From Salinarimonas sp051117315 (lineage in GTDB: Bacteria > Pseudomonadota > Alphaproteobacteria > Rhizobiales > Beijerinckiaceae), in contig JBNPEA010000112.1 of the NCBI GenBank assembly GCA_051117315.1, positions 1 to 38,974 of the forward strand: a DNA stretch of 38,974 nucleotides, given 5' to 3'. The position numbers were made by a program, and so were the translations under genes. The notes beneath the pieces are model-generated. The model searched no databases. It saw only the letters and a list, made by a program, of their open reading frames with translations, and was not told the origin of the DNA. Position 1 is the stretch's first letter. Every line of letters begins with the position of its first letter. Of this stretch, positions 1 to 8,769 are shown in pieces.

Positions 1-840
1 GGGCAGACGCGGGAGGCGGGCGGCGACGCCGCGGGTGGGAGCGTAGCGGCGCTCGGGCAGGAGCAGGTCGCCGTCCGGCAGCACGGCGCAGTCGGTGATC
101 TCGAAGGCGTCGGTGCGCGCCACGGCGAGGGTCGCGCCGGCCTGCGGGCCGGTGAGCACGACCGCCGTGGTGGGCGCATCCTCGCCGCGCCGGGCCCGCT
201 CCGCGATGGCGACGAGTGCACCGGGCACGGCGGAGGCCGCCGGGGCGACGAAGAGCGCCTCCATGCCCTTGTTGCCGGGCCAGGGATCCAGGATGCGGCG
301 CACCGTGGGCGGCAGCGCCAGGCGCGCGCCGTCGGCCTCGACGCCGCGGCGCAGGTCGAAGGCGAAGACGGCTTGCTCCTGCTCGACGCCCACATAGGCC
401 GTCGTGCCGTCGAGCGTCAGCGCCTCGGCGTCGTAGAGCCCGCCCCGCCAGAGCAGCGCGCCGCCGGGGCCCCGCAGCGGCGCCAGCGTCGCGTCGGCGA
501 TGCCGACGATCTCCCCCGCCGTCCCGCGCAGCAGGTCGGCGGCGAGCCAGTAGCCGTGATCGGAGACTGCGAGCAGCCGGGCGCCGCCGTCGAGCATCGC
601 GAGGCCCGACAGGCCGCCGAAGCTCGGCGCGTCGGACTGCAGCTCGAGCCCGGCGCGGTAGCGCAGCCGGCCGTAGAGGCCGTCGACGAGGCCGCGGGGG
701 CCGAGATGCCGGATCGGGTAGGCGCGCAGCGCGAGCGGCAGCGGGCCGGGCAGGTCCGCCCGCGCGCGGGGCGCCGGCGCCAGCGCCCCCGCGGCGACCG
801 TCGCGAGCCCCGCCACGAGCCCACGGCGGGTGAGCCTCAA
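1..840 (-). CDS. Phytase-like esterase, Tat-exported (3' end outside window)
   Basis: The frame is open from a TTG start at 840 to the window edge (280 codons seen). It begins with an RLTRRGL twin-arginine motif and a hydrophobic stretch ending in an Ala-rich cleavage region near residue 28, so export by the Tat system is likely. The mature part has the features of the 'esterase-like activity of phytase' family (PF13449): a FGGLSGLAM segment near residue 75, then SDHGYW, a DAEAL segment, and DPWPGNKGMEAL further on. Members are predicted periplasmic beta-propeller phosphoesterases; the substrate is unknown. The TTG overlaps the cobT stop codon as TTGA, which suggests translational coupling to cobT. 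The C-terminus lies beyond position 1. Family assignment is fairly sure; the start is chosen for the Tat motif and the overlap. Confidence 0.72.
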   Translation of the reverse strand, partial: MRLTRRGLVAGLATVAAGALAPAPRARADLPGPLPLALRAYPIRHLGPRGLVDGLYGRLRYRAGLELQSDAPSFGGLSGLAMLDGGARLLAVSDHGYWLAADLLRGTAGEIVGIADATLAPLRGPGGALLWRGGLYDAEALTLDGTTAYVGVEQEQAVFAFDLRRGVEADGARLALPPTVRRILDPWPGNKGMEALFVAPAASAVPGALVAIAERARRGEDAPTTAVVLTGPQAGATLAVARTDAFEITDCAVLPDGDLLLPERRYAPTRGVAARLPRLP

Positions 841-2753
841 TGCAGGCCCCGGCGGCCGCCGGCGGCGCGGCGCGGGGCCGGCGCGGCGGGCGCGGCGCCG
901 GTGTCCTCGAACAGCTCGGCGAGCTTCTCGGTCATCACGCCGCCGAGCTCCTCGGCGTCGACGATGGTGACCGCGCGGCGGTAGTAGCGGGTCACGTCGT
1001 GGCCGATGCCGATGGCGATCAGCTCCACTGGCGAGCGGGTCTCGATCTCCTCGATGACCCAGCGCAGATGCTTCTCGAGGTAGTTGCCGGGGTTGACGGA
1101 GAGCGTCGAGTCGTCGACCGGCGCGCCGTCCGAGATCACCATCAGGATGCGGCGCTGCTCGGGCCGGCCGAGCAGGCGCTTGTGCGCCCAGTCGAGCGCC
1201 TCGCCGTCGATGTTCTCCTTGAGCAGCCCCTCGCGCATCATCAGGCCGAGATTGCGCCGCGCGCGCCGCCAGGGCTCGTCGGCGGACTTGTAGATGATGT
1301 GGCGCAGGTCGTTGAGCCGCCCCGGGCTCGCCGGCTTGCCGGCCTGGAGCCATTGCTCGCGCGACTGCCCGCCCTTCCAGGCCCGGGTGGTGAAGCCGAG
1401 GATCTCCACCTTCACCCCGCAGCGCTCGAGCGTGCGCGCCAGGATGTCGGCGCAGGTGGCGGCGACCGTGATGGGGCGCCCGCGCATCGAGCCGGAATTG
1501 TCGAGCAGGAGCGAGACCACCGTGTCGCGGAATTCCGTGTCCTTCTCCTGCTTGAAGGAGAGCGGCGTCATCGGGTCCATGATGATGCGCGGCAGCCGGG
1601 CCGGGTCGAGGATGCCCTCCTCGATGTCGAACAGCCACGAGCGGTTCTGCTGGGCCAGAAGCCGGCGCTGCAGGCGGTTGGCGAGACGGCCGACGACGCC
1701 CTGGAGGTTCGAGAGCTGCTTGTCGAGATAGGCGCGCAGCCGCGTCAGCTCCTCGCCGTCGCAGAGGTCCTCGGCGTGCACGATCTCGTCGTGGGCCGCG
1801 GTGAAGGCCTTGTAGTCCGGCATGCGGGGCTCGTTGGCGCGGGGCGGCGGCGGGCGCCAGCTCTCGTTCGCCTCCTCGCTGTCGGCATCCTCGGCGTCCT
1901 CCGGCATCTCGCCGGACGGCCCGTCGGCGGCCTCCTGCGAGCCCTCCTCCATCTCGTCGGTGGACTCGTCGGAGATCTCGATCTCGGCCTGCTGGCCTTG
2001 CGCGTCCTCCTCGGTCTCGCCCTCCTGGCTCTCGTCGGACTGGTCCTGGCCCTCCTCGTTCTCCTCGTCCTCGCTCTTCTCGGGATCGAGCTCGCTCTCC
2101 TCGACCATGTCGAGGGAGACGAGGAGGTCGCGCACGCCGCGGGCGAAGGCGCGCTGGTTCTCGATGCTGGCGAGCAGCTGGTCGAGGTCGGGCCCGGCCT
2201 TCGATTCGATGTGGCCGCGCCAGAGGTCGACGATCTTCTCCGCCGCCTTCGGCGGCTTGCGGCCGGTGAGGCGCTCGCGGACCATCAGCGCGAGCGCGTC
2301 CTCGATCGGCGCGTCGGCGCGGTCGGTGATGTCCTCGTACTTGCCGCCGCGGTGGTAGCGATCCTCCAGCATGGCGTCGAGATTGTCGGCGACGCCCTCC
2401 ATCCGGCGCGAGCCGATCGACTCGACCCGCGCCTGCTCGACCGCGTCGAACACGGCGCGGGCCGCCTGGCCCTCCGGCGTCAGGCGCCGGTGCATCGCCG
2501 TGTCGTGGCAGGCGAGCCGGAGCGCCATCGAATCCGCGTGCCCGCGCATCACCGCCACGTCCAGCGAGGACGCCTTGCGCGGCGGCTCGGGCAGGCGCGC
2601 GCGGTCGGAGGTGAGGAGCGGCCGGTCGGAGGCGTAGGTCACCTCGAGCTCGGGCTGGCGCGCGATGGCGCGCAGGCAGGCGGCCACCGAGCGCTTGATG
2701 CCCTCGTTGGGCGCTTCCCGCTTCTCGCCGGGCTTGCGGTTGGAGATGGCCAT
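837..2753 (-). CDS. cobT: Cobaltochelatase subunit CobT
   Basis: CobT is part of the CobNST complex that inserts Co2+ into hydrogenobyrinic acid a,c-diamide in aerobic cobalamin synthesis. The 638-residue protein has the expected layout: an N-terminal alpha-helical domain, a very acidic middle (about residues 225-300, rich in Glu, Asp and Ser), and a C-terminal von Willebrand A domain with the MIDAS motif DNSGSM at about 418-423. CobT acts with the AAA+ subunit CobS, encoded 25 bases upstream on the same strand, so the two form an operon. The large catalytic subunit CobN is not in this window. The next gene, a phytase-like esterase, overlaps the cobT stop. Length and domain order match the family. 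Confidence 0.96.
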   Translation of the reverse strand: MAISNRKPGEKREAPNEGIKRSVAACLRAIARQPELEVTYASDRPLLTSDRARLPEPPRKASSLDVAVMRGHADSMALRLACHDTAMHRRLTPEGQAARAVFDAVEQARVESIGSRRMEGVADNLDAMLEDRYHRGGKYEDITDRADAPIEDALALMVRERLTGRKPPKAAEKIVDLWRGHIESKAGPDLDQLLASIENQRAFARGVRDLLVSLDMVEESELDPEKSEDEENEEGQDQSDESQEGETEEDAQGQQAEIEISDESTDEMEEGSQEAADGPSGEMPEDAEDADSEEANESWRPPPPRANEPRMPDYKAFTAAHDEIVHAEDLCDGEELTRLRAYLDKQLSNLQGVVGRLANRLQRRLLAQQNRSWLFDIEEGILDPARLPRIIMDPMTPLSFKQEKDTEFRDTVVSLLLDNSGSMRGRPITVAATCADILARTLERCGVKVEILGFTTRAWKGGQSREQWLQAGKPASPGRLNDLRHIIYKSADEPWRRARRNLGLMMREGLLKENIDGEALDWAHKRLLGRPEQRRILMVISDGAPVDDSTLSVNPGNYLEKHLRWVIEEIETRSPVELIAIGIGHDVTRYYRRAVTIVDAEELGGVMTEKLAELFEDTGAAPAAPAPRRAAGGRRGLH

Positions 2754-2778
2754 GCGGACCCTGCGTGTCGGAGGGGCT

Positions 2779-3780
2779 TCAGCTCAGGACGACGTTCGCC
2801 GCGCTCTCCGGCAGCTCGCGCCCGAACGAGCGCTGGTAGAACTCGGCCACGAGATTGCGCTCGAGCTCGTCGCACTTGTTGAGGAAGGTGAGGCGGAAGG
2901 CGAAGCCGACGTCGCCGAAGATCGAGGCGTTCTCCGCCCAGGTGATCACGGTACGCGGGCTCATCACCGTGGAGAGATCGCCGTTGACGAAGGCGTTGCG
3001 GGTGAGGTCGGCGACGCGGACCATCTTGTTGACCGTGTCTCGGCCCTGGTCGGTACCCTTCCAGCTCTTCACCTTGGAGAGCACGATCTCGACCTCGCGG
3101 TCGTGCTCCAGATAATTCAGCGTGGTGACGATCGACCAGCGGTCCATCTGGGCCTGGTTGATCTGCTGCGTGCCGTGATAGAGCCCCGACGTGTCCCCCA
3201 GACCGATCGTGTTCGCCGTGGCGAACAGGCGGAAGGAGGGGTGCGGGCGGATGACGCGGCTCTGGTCGAGCAGCGTCAGGCGGCCCGAGCTCTCCAGCAC
3301 GCGCTGGATCACGAACATCACGTCCGGGCGCCCGGCGTCGTACTCGTCGAAGACGAGGGCGACGTTGTGCTGGTAGGCCCAGGGCAGGATCCCGTCGCGG
3401 AACTCCGTGATCTGCTTGCCCTCCTTGAGCACGATCGCGTCCTTGCCGACGAGGTCGATGCGGGAGACGTGGCTGTCGAGGTTGACGCGCACGCAGGGCC
3501 AGTTCAGCCGGGCGGCGACCTGCTCGATGTGGGTCGACTTGCCGGTGCCGTGATAGCCGGTGACCATCACGCGTCGGTTGAAGGCGAAGCCCGCGATGAT
3601 GGCCAGCGTCGTCTCGCGATCGAAGATGTAGTCCGGATCGAGCTCCGGCACGTGCTCCTCGCCGCTCGAGAAGGCCGGCACCTCGAGATCGCTGTCGATG
3701 CCGAAGGTCTGGCGCACGGACAGCTTCAGGTCCGGCGTGCCGCTCGTCGTCTCGGCTCGGGTGTCGGTCGTCGCCTGCAT
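2779..3780 (-). CDS. cobS: Cobaltochelatase AAA+ ATPase subunit CobS
   Basis: CobS is the AAA+ motor of the ATP-dependent aerobic cobaltochelatase; it forms a ring with CobT and drives cobalt insertion by CobN. The protein has a Walker A motif GYHGTGKST at about residues 75-83 and a Walker B ALVFDE at about 141-146. I chose the ATG at 3780 (333 residues), because an AAAGAGG ribosome-binding site lies about six bases upstream and the protein then begins MQATTDTRAE. A longer reading from 3816 adds 12 residues without a better signal. It is followed by cobT and preceded on the same strand by a J-domain protein gene, an order I know from other Rhizobiales. Confidence 0.96.
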   Translation of the reverse strand: MQATTDTRAETTSGTPDLKLSVRQTFGIDSDLEVPAFSSGEEHVPELDPDYIFDRETTLAIIAGFAFNRRVMVTGYHGTGKSTHIEQVAARLNWPCVRVNLDSHVSRIDLVGKDAIVLKEGKQITEFRDGILPWAYQHNVALVFDEYDAGRPDVMFVIQRVLESSGRLTLLDQSRVIRPHPSFRLFATANTIGLGDTSGLYHGTQQINQAQMDRWSIVTTLNYLEHDREVEIVLSKVKSWKGTDQGRDTVNKMVRVADLTRNAFVNGDLSTVMSPRTVITWAENASIFGDVGFAFRLTFLNKCDELERNLVAEFYQRSFGRELPESAANVVLS

Positions 3781-3931
3781 GAACGCCTCTTTCTCGCGGA
3801 CCCGATGCGCGGGCACTCTCCTCGCGCGATCGTCTCGCGCTCGCGGTCCTGGTTACGCCCCGGCGCTGCGCCACGCAACGACGGGGCCGGTTTCGACGCC
3901 GGTGCGTCGGCTCACGAAGTCGGTCGGCCTC

Positions 3932-4594
3932 CTAGCACAATCCGGCGGCCTTGAGGGTGTCGTGGGCGCGGATGATGTCGCGCAGCCGCTCCTCGAAGGA
4001 GCGGTCCCCGCCGTGCGCGTCCGGGTGGAAGCGCTTCACGAGGGCCTTGTAGGCGGCCTTGATCGTCGCGGCGTCCGCGCCTTCCTCGAGGCCGAGCACG
4101 TCGAGCGCCTGGCGCACGGGTCCGGAATAGCGCGGGCGCGGCGGCTCCGGCGCGCGGCGGGTCTCGCCGACGCCGCCCTCGCGCAGCACGTCGAACGGGT
4201 CGTGGTAGGCCCAGTCCCGCTTGTAGTCGGGGCCGCGCGCGCCGCCGGCCGCACCCTTCGCCGCCTCCCGGGCGCGCTCGCGCGCCGTCGGGTTGACGCC
4301 CATCGACCAGGTGGGACGATGCCCGATGATCGAGTCCTTCTGGTAGGCGGCGACGGCGTCGTCGGGCATGTCCTTGAAGTAATTGTACGAGGCGTTGTAC
4401 GCGCGCACATGGTCCATGCAGAAGCGCCAGTACTTCCCCTCCTGCCCCCGCCCCTTGGGCGCGCGATAGAGGCCCTGGCCGGTGCAGCCGGGGTGCTCGC
4501 AGGCGGGTGCCTCCGAGGTCTTCGCATCCTCGGCGGCCTTCTCGGCCTTCGGCTTGATGCGGATGCGGTCGAACAGGGGCGAGTTCAAGTCCAT
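3932..4594 (-). CDS. J-domain (DnaJ-like) protein
   Basis: This 220-residue protein carries a short J domain at its C-terminus (about 165-220) with the HPD tripeptide at 190-192, which stimulates the ATPase of Hsp70 (DnaK) partners. Unlike DnaJ itself, the J domain is C-terminal and there is no Gly/Phe or substrate-binding region. The N-terminal half has a Cys/His-rich segment (ACEHPGC, later RFCMDHV) that could bind zinc; this is inference. The ATG at 4594 gives the N-terminus MDLNSPLFDRIRIKP, which fits relatives; another ATG at 4615 is possible. The protein precedes cobS and is divergent from bolA. A link to cobaltochelatase assembly is suggested only by position. Confidence 0.85.
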   Translation of the reverse strand: MDLNSPLFDRIRIKPKAEKAAEDAKTSEAPACEHPGCTGQGLYRAPKGRGQEGKYWRFCMDHVRAYNASYNYFKDMPDDAVAAYQKDSIIGHRPTWSMGVNPTARERAREAAKGAAGGARGPDYKRDWAYHDPFDVLREGGVGETRRAPEPPRPRYSGPVRQALDVLGLEEGADAATIKAAYKALVKRFHPDAHGGDRSFEERLRDIIRAHDTLKAAGLC

Positions 4595-4731
4595 GGTCCG
4601 GTGATTATGAGCCATGACCGCGCGCGGGCAAGGGCCAAGGGGTGCACGAGCGCCGCAAAGAGGGCTTGACGCGGCAACACGGCGCGGGCGACGCAGGACA
4701 GGCATTCCCCACGCTGAAGGGCCGGCCCGGC

Positions 4732-5013
4732 ATGAGCGAGACGACGCCTGCGATGAAGAGCCTGATCGAGACGAGGCTGACGGAGGCCTTCGCGCCCGCC
4801 CGCCTCTCGGTCGTCGACGAGTCCCACCTCCATGCCGGCCACGCCGGCTGGCGCGAGGGCGGGGGGACCCACTTCAGGATAGAGGTGGTCTCCGACGCCT
4901 TCGCCGGCAAGAGCCGGGTGGAGCGTCACCGGATGGTCAACGCGGCGCTCGCGGAGGCGTTCGACCGCGGCCTGCACGCGCTGGCGATCAAGGCGGAGGC
5001 GCCGAGCGCCTGA
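4732..5013 (+). CDS. bolA: BolA family protein
   Basis: A 93-residue BolA-type protein. BolA proteins pair with monothiol glutaredoxins to hold a [2Fe-2S] cluster and take part in iron-sulfur trafficking or iron sensing. The sequence has the family core: an N-terminal helix (MKSLIETRLTEAF), a DESHLHAGHAGW segment with His residues, and the RVERHRMVNAAL segment containing the conserved His. I chose the ATG at 4732 (MSETTPAMK); a start at 4753 is also possible. It is divergent from the J-domain gene. No glutaredoxin gene is visible in the window. Confidence 0.9.
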   Translation: MSETTPAMKSLIETRLTEAFAPARLSVVDESHLHAGHAGWREGGGTHFRIEVVSDAFAGKSRVERHRMVNAALAEAFDRGLHALAIKAEAPSA

Positions 5014-5132
5014 ACGGCACCGTCATCTCCCCCTCGGGAAGGTGGGCCGAGCGCAGCGGGCGCCGCAGGGCGGTGGCGGCCGTCGGGCGGCTCGCCCCCA
5101 CCCGGCCGTCCTGCGGACCACCGACCTCCCCA

Positions 5133-5178
5133 GCGGGGAGGTGACTTCGGCGGGGAGGTGACGTCCGCGGGGAGGTGG
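5133..5178. repeat. 17-bp tandem repeat, about 2.6 copies
   Basis: Between bolA and purC a unit beginning GCGGGGAGGTGAC is repeated head to tail with a 17-base period (5133, 5150, 5167). The first copy also forms a hairpin, CCTCCCC-AGC-GGGGAGG at 5125-5141. The 5030-5180 segment as a whole resembles the spacer downstream of tolB around 7200-7325 (shared CTCGGG(A/G)AGGTGGG and CTCGCCCCCACCCG words), so it is probably one member of a dispersed intergenic repeat family. Confidence 0.7.
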
Positions 5179-5182
5179 CGCG

Positions 5183-5947
5183 TCACTGCACGAGGCGCGG
5201 GCCGCCCATGGGCACACCGTCGGTCTCGGCGATGATGCCGAGCCGGCGTGCCACTTCCGTGTAGGCCTCGATCAGCCCGCCGAGATCCTTGCGGAAACGG
5301 TCCTTGTCGAGCTTCTCGGCGGACTTCATGTCCCACAGCCGGCAGGAATCGGGGGAGATCTCGTCGGCGACGACGATGCGCATCATGTCGCCCTCCCACA
5401 GCCGGCCGCACTCGATCTTGAAGTCGACGAGGCGGATGCCGACGCCGAGGAAGAGGCCCGACAGGAAGTCGTTCACCCGGATGGCGAGCGCCATCATGTC
5501 GTCGATCTCCTGCGGCGTCGCCCAGCCGAAGGCGGTGATGTGCTCCTCCGACACCATCGGATCGTCGAGCTTGTCGTTCTTGTAGTAGAACTCGATGATG
5601 GAGCGCGGCAGCTGCGTGCCTTCCTCGAGCCCGAGGCGCTTGGCCAGCGAGCCGGCGGCGACGTTGCGCACCACGACCTCGAGCGGGATGATCTCCACCT
5701 CGCGGATCAGCTGCTCGCGCATGTTGAGCCGGCGGATGAAGTGGGTCGGCACGCCGATGTCGTTGAGGTGCTGGAAGACGAACTCGCTGATGCGGTTGTT
5801 CAGCACGCCCTTCCCGTCGATCACTTCGTGCTTCTTGGCGTTGAAGGCGGTCGCGTCGTCCTTGAAGTGCTGGATGAGCGTCCCCGGCTCGGGCCCCTCG
5901 AAGAGGACCTTCGCCTTGCCCTCGTAGATCCGACGGCGGCGATTCAT
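5183..5947 (-). CDS. purC: Phosphoribosylaminoimidazole-succinocarboxamide synthase (SAICAR synthetase)
   Basis: PurC joins aspartate to CAIR with ATP to form SAICAR in purine synthesis. The reading from ATG 5947 gives 254 residues starting MNRRRRIYEGKAK, the typical rhizobial length and N-terminus. Conserved segments include HFKDDATAFNAKK, GVLNNRIS, EVVVRNVAAGS, EFYYK, VDFKIECGRLWEGDMMRIVVADEISPDSCRLWD and the C-terminal LGIIAE. An in-frame ATG at 5977 would add MDFNKPRYTP and has a weak AGGAG further upstream, so the start is not fully fixed. purC is divergent from the zeta-inhibitor gene. The usual downstream purS, purQ and purL are not here; the repeat-rich spacer and bolA follow instead. 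Confidence 0.96.
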   Translation of the reverse strand: MNRRRRIYEGKAKVLFEGPEPGTLIQHFKDDATAFNAKKHEVIDGKGVLNNRISEFVFQHLNDIGVPTHFIRRLNMREQLIREVEIIPLEVVVRNVAAGSLAKRLGLEEGTQLPRSIIEFYYKNDKLDDPMVSEEHITAFGWATPQEIDDMMALAIRVNDFLSGLFLGVGIRLVDFKIECGRLWEGDMMRIVVADEISPDSCRLWDMKSAEKLDKDRFRKDLGGLIEAYTEVARRLGIIAETDGVPMGGPRLVQ

Positions 5948-6264
5948 GGGCGTGTACCGTGGCTTGTTGAAATCCATGGGAAGGCCTGAGGCTCCTGGCT
6001 CTCGAACGGCCCGCCGGTGAAGGAACGCGAGGTGGCGGGCGCGGTCGAGCGGCAATGAGGGCCGCCCGTTCGCGGGCAACCTATCCGAAGAGATGGGGAT
6101 TCACAACGCGCCTTTCACCCTCGGGCGAACGCTCCGGTGCGGCACCGCACGACGGGTCGCGGCGGTCCCTACGCAGCATGCCGGGTGGCGCGAGCGCGGC
6201 TCTGGCGATATACCGGCCTCGCGGGCAGGGGCCCGCTTGTCCACACCCGCATCGGACTCGGATC

Positions 6265-6576
6265 ATGACCACCTTCGACGACCGCGAGAGCGCTTTCGAG
6301 AACAAGTTCGCGCACGACGAGGAGCTTCGCTTCAAGGCGATGGCCCGCCGCGACCGGCTCGTCGGGCTGTGGGCGGCGGAGACGCTCGGCAAGGCCGGCG
6401 AGGACGCGGAGGCCTACGCCCGCTCGGTGGTCTCGGTGAACCTCACCAAGCCCGGCGACGAGGTCGTCTTCGAGAAGCTGCGCGCCGACCTGCCGGCCGA
6501 GATCCCGGACGCCGAGATCCGCAAGCAGATGCTCGACCTGCTCGCCCGCGCCGTGCGCGAGATCGAGACGCAGTGA
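6265..6576 (+). CDS. F1Fo-ATPase inhibitor zeta subunit (DUF1476)
   Basis: A 103-residue helical protein of the DUF1476 family. The Paracoccus denitrificans member is the zeta subunit, which blocks ATP hydrolysis by inserting its N-terminus into the F1 interface. The sequence begins MTTFDDRESAFENKFAHDEE, the characteristic N-terminal inhibitory region, followed by the LRFKAMARRDRLVGLWAAE helix. The start is at ATG 6265 rather than the upstream extension, which has no family similarity. It is divergent from purC, a pairing I recall from other alphaproteobacteria. It presumably acts on the cytoplasmic face of the inner membrane. Confidence 0.93.
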   Translation: MTTFDDRESAFENKFAHDEELRFKAMARRDRLVGLWAAETLGKAGEDAEAYARSVVSVNLTKPGDEVVFEKLRADLPAEIPDAEIRKQMLDLLARAVREIETQ

Positions 6577-6665
6577 TGCGCGGCGCCCGCCGCCTTGCGC
6601 TCGATCAAGGCGGCGGCCCTCCATAGCCTCGATGCTGCGCTTCGTCCGAACCGGGAGACGAAGCG

Positions 6666-6929
6666 ATGAAGAGCATGATCGAAGGCCTGCGCGACGCCGC
6701 CGAGCGCCCCCGCCTGATGGGGGAGATGATGCGCCGGCTCGATCTCGAGCCCTTGGCGCTGGAGGCGCGAGGCCTCGATCTCGCGCTCGCCCACGCGGCG
6801 CGGCGCTGCGCCGGCTGCCAGCACGAGGGCGCCTGCCGCTCCTGGCTCGCCGAGACCGAGCACGCCGAGCACGCCCCGTCCTTCTGCGCCAACGACGGCT
6901 TCTTCGAGGGCGTGAAGCGCGACGCCTGA
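6666..6929 (+). CDS. DUF6455-like small cysteine protein
   Basis: An 87-residue protein with a GGGAGA ribosome-binding site ahead of its ATG. It has a helical N-terminal half (LMGEMMRRLDLEPLAL) and a Cys cluster, C48-x2-C51-x5-C57 with C74 near the end, in the context RRCAGCQHEGACRSWL and PSFCAND. That pattern fits the DUF6455 family, whose function is not known; metal or iron-sulfur binding is plausible from the four cysteines but is inference. It is not clearly in an operon, and repeats follow it. Confidence 0.72.
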   Translation: MKSMIEGLRDAAERPRLMGEMMRRLDLEPLALEARGLDLALAHAARRCAGCQHEGACRSWLAETEHAEHAPSFCANDGFFEGVKRDA

Positions 6930-7047
6930 GCCGCTCCCGACGCCGGCACCTTCCCGTCGAAGCCCGTCGATGGACAGGTCTCGCCGCCGAGGACGACGGC
7001 AGAGGATGTGGCGCAATTCGAGAATGCGGTTAGCCGAGGTGACGTCG

Positions 7048-7197
7048 TCGCGATACGAGGCGGGCTTCGCCAGCGATGACGAGCGCGACGTGGTTCCCCC
7101 CTCCCTGGTGGAGAGCGGGGCGTCGCGACACGAGGCGGGGTTCGCCGTCGATGGCGTGCGCAACGCGGCTCCATTCTCCATGGTGGAGAGGGGATGC
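7048..7197. repeat. 75-bp imperfect tandem duplication
   Basis: Two head-to-tail copies of a 75-base unit begin TCGCGA(T/C)ACGAGGCGGG at 7048 and 7123. Each ends with a (C/A)TGGTGGAGAG word. The copies differ at several sites, so the duplication is not very recent. They lie in the 413-base spacer 6930-7342 between the DUF6455 gene and tolB. The rest of that spacer (about 7198-7325) resembles the bolA-purC spacer and ends in a hairpin, CCGCCCC-GT-GGGGCGG at 7309-7324. I see no gene in the spacer, and the expected pal gene is absent. Confidence 0.75.
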
Positions 7198-7342
7198 CGC
7201 CGCTCGGGGAGGTGGGTCGAGCGCTGTCGTCCGGACCAGCGGCGGCGAGCAGGCGTAGCGCGAGACGCCGACCGTCTCGCCCCCACCCGTCTCGCTGGCG
7301 CTCGCCGACCGCCCCGTGGGGCGGTGGCTGGCCGCTGCAGGC

Positions 7343-8686
7343 TCAGCGGATGTCGGAGAGCAGCGGCGACCAGGTCGGGTCGGAAGCGTAGCCCGGGGTG
7401 GGGATCGGCACCTCCACGCGGCCGGTGATGTCGACCATGTAGAGCTGGCCGCCGGACTGCCCGCCGGGATCGCGGAAGAAGACGACGTACTGCCCGTTCG
7501 GCGCCCAGGCGGGGCTCTCGTTGTGGAAACCCTCGGTGAGGATGCGCTCGCCCGAACCGTCCGGGCGCATCACGCCGATCGAGAAGCGCCCGCCTTGGAT
7601 CCTCGTGAAGGCGATCCAGTCCCCGCGCGGCGACCACACCGGCTGCGAGTAGGAGCCCTCGCCGAAGGAGATGCGCTGCGGGTTCGAGCCGTCGGCGCCC
7701 ATCGTGTAGAGCTGCTGCGAGCCGCCACGATCGCTTTCGAACACGATCTGCGTGCCGTCCGGCGAGAAGGAGGGCGAGGTGTCGATGGCGAGCGTCGAGG
7801 TCAGCCGCGTCATCGTGCGCGAGACGAGGTCGATCAGGTAGAGGTTGGCGTTGCCGCCCTGCTGCAGCGTCATCACGATCGAGCGGCCGTTGGGCGAGAA
7901 GCGCGGGCTCGACGTCATGTTGGGGAAGTTGCCCACCGCCTGGCGCGCACCGGTCTCGAGGTTGAGCACCTGCACCCGAGGCTGCTCGCCGGAGACCTGC
8001 GCCATGAAGGCGATCTCCTGGCTGCGCGGCGAGAAGCGCGGCGTCACCACCGAGTTGTCGCCCGGCGTCAGGTAGCGCACGTTGGCACCGTCCTGGTCCA
8101 TGATGGCGAGGCGCTTGAGACGGTTCTCCTTCGGCCCGGTCTCGTCGACGAAGACGATGCGCGTGTCGAAGAAGCCCGCGAGCCCGGTGATGCGGGTGAA
8201 CACCGCGTCCGAGATGATGTGCCCGACCCGGCGCCAGTTGTTGGGGTCGGTGAAGAACTGCTGGCCGGTGATCTGCTGGCCGGTCTGCACGTCCCAGAGC
8301 CGGAACTCGGTGCGCAGGCGGCCCTGGCCGTCGCGGGTGACGCGGCCGGTGACGAGCCCCTGCACCCCGGCCTGGCGCCACAGGTCGAACTGCGGCGCAG
8401 CGTCGAACGCGGGCGTGCGCTCGGGGAAGCGGCTGCCCTCGAGCGGCGCGAAATAGCCCGAACGGCTCAGGTTGGCGGCGACGATGCCGGAGATCTGCGG
8501 CCCGAGATTGCCCTCGCCGACGAAGTCGGCGATCGCGATCGGCATGGGCTGGAACTGGCCGCCCTGGATGTCGATCACGAGCTCGGCGCGCGCGGGCGCC
8601 GGCGCGAGCGCGGGCAGGAGGCCGGCGAGGCCGACGGCCCCGGCGGCGAGGAGGCCGATCCGCAGGGCTTTCAGGACGAGGCGCAT
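7343..8686 (-). CDS. tolB: Tol-Pal system beta-propeller protein TolB
   Basis: TolB is the periplasmic component linking the TolQRA motor to the lipoprotein Pal and is needed for outer-membrane integrity and constriction. The 447-residue protein has a signal peptide (hydrophobic stretch, cleavage near APARA), an N-terminal domain with LVIDIQGGQFQPMPIAI, and a C-terminal six-bladed propeller with repeated FSPDG/FSPNG-type motifs. The start is the ATG at 8686 (MRLVLKALRIG); the longer upstream frame is the shadow of tolA and tolQ. It is the last gene of tolQRAB on this strand. pal, which normally follows, is not downstream. Confidence 0.96.
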   Translation of the reverse strand: MRLVLKALRIGLLAAGAVGLAGLLPALAPAPARAELVIDIQGGQFQPMPIAIADFVGEGNLGPQISGIVAANLSRSGYFAPLEGSRFPERTPAFDAAPQFDLWRQAGVQGLVTGRVTRDGQGRLRTEFRLWDVQTGQQITGQQFFTDPNNWRRVGHIISDAVFTRITGLAGFFDTRIVFVDETGPKENRLKRLAIMDQDGANVRYLTPGDNSVVTPRFSPRSQEIAFMAQVSGEQPRVQVLNLETGARQAVGNFPNMTSSPRFSPNGRSIVMTLQQGGNANLYLIDLVSRTMTRLTSTLAIDTSPSFSPDGTQIVFESDRGGSQQLYTMGADGSNPQRISFGEGSYSQPVWSPRGDWIAFTRIQGGRFSIGVMRPDGSGERILTEGFHNESPAWAPNGQYVVFFRDPGGQSGGQLYMVDITGRVEVPIPTPGYASDPTWSPLLSDIR

Positions 8687-8769
8687 GGTCGGGTGTCCGG
8701 GGTTCGCGGCCTCGAGGGCCGCATTCGATGAGCCGAGGGTCGTGCGGCGCGCGGAGGGTCCCGACGCGC

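Noticed and set aside
840..2882. 680-codon open frame on the plus strand opposite cobT
   Set aside because: It is the antisense shadow of cobT in GC-rich DNA; the composition is unnatural and cobT on the other strand is certain.
2754..5182. Possible cobalamin riboswitch near the cobaltochelatase genes
   Set aside because: I looked for a B12-box-like sequence upstream of cobS, of the J-domain gene and in the adjoining spacers and saw none; cobST are often not under riboswitch control.
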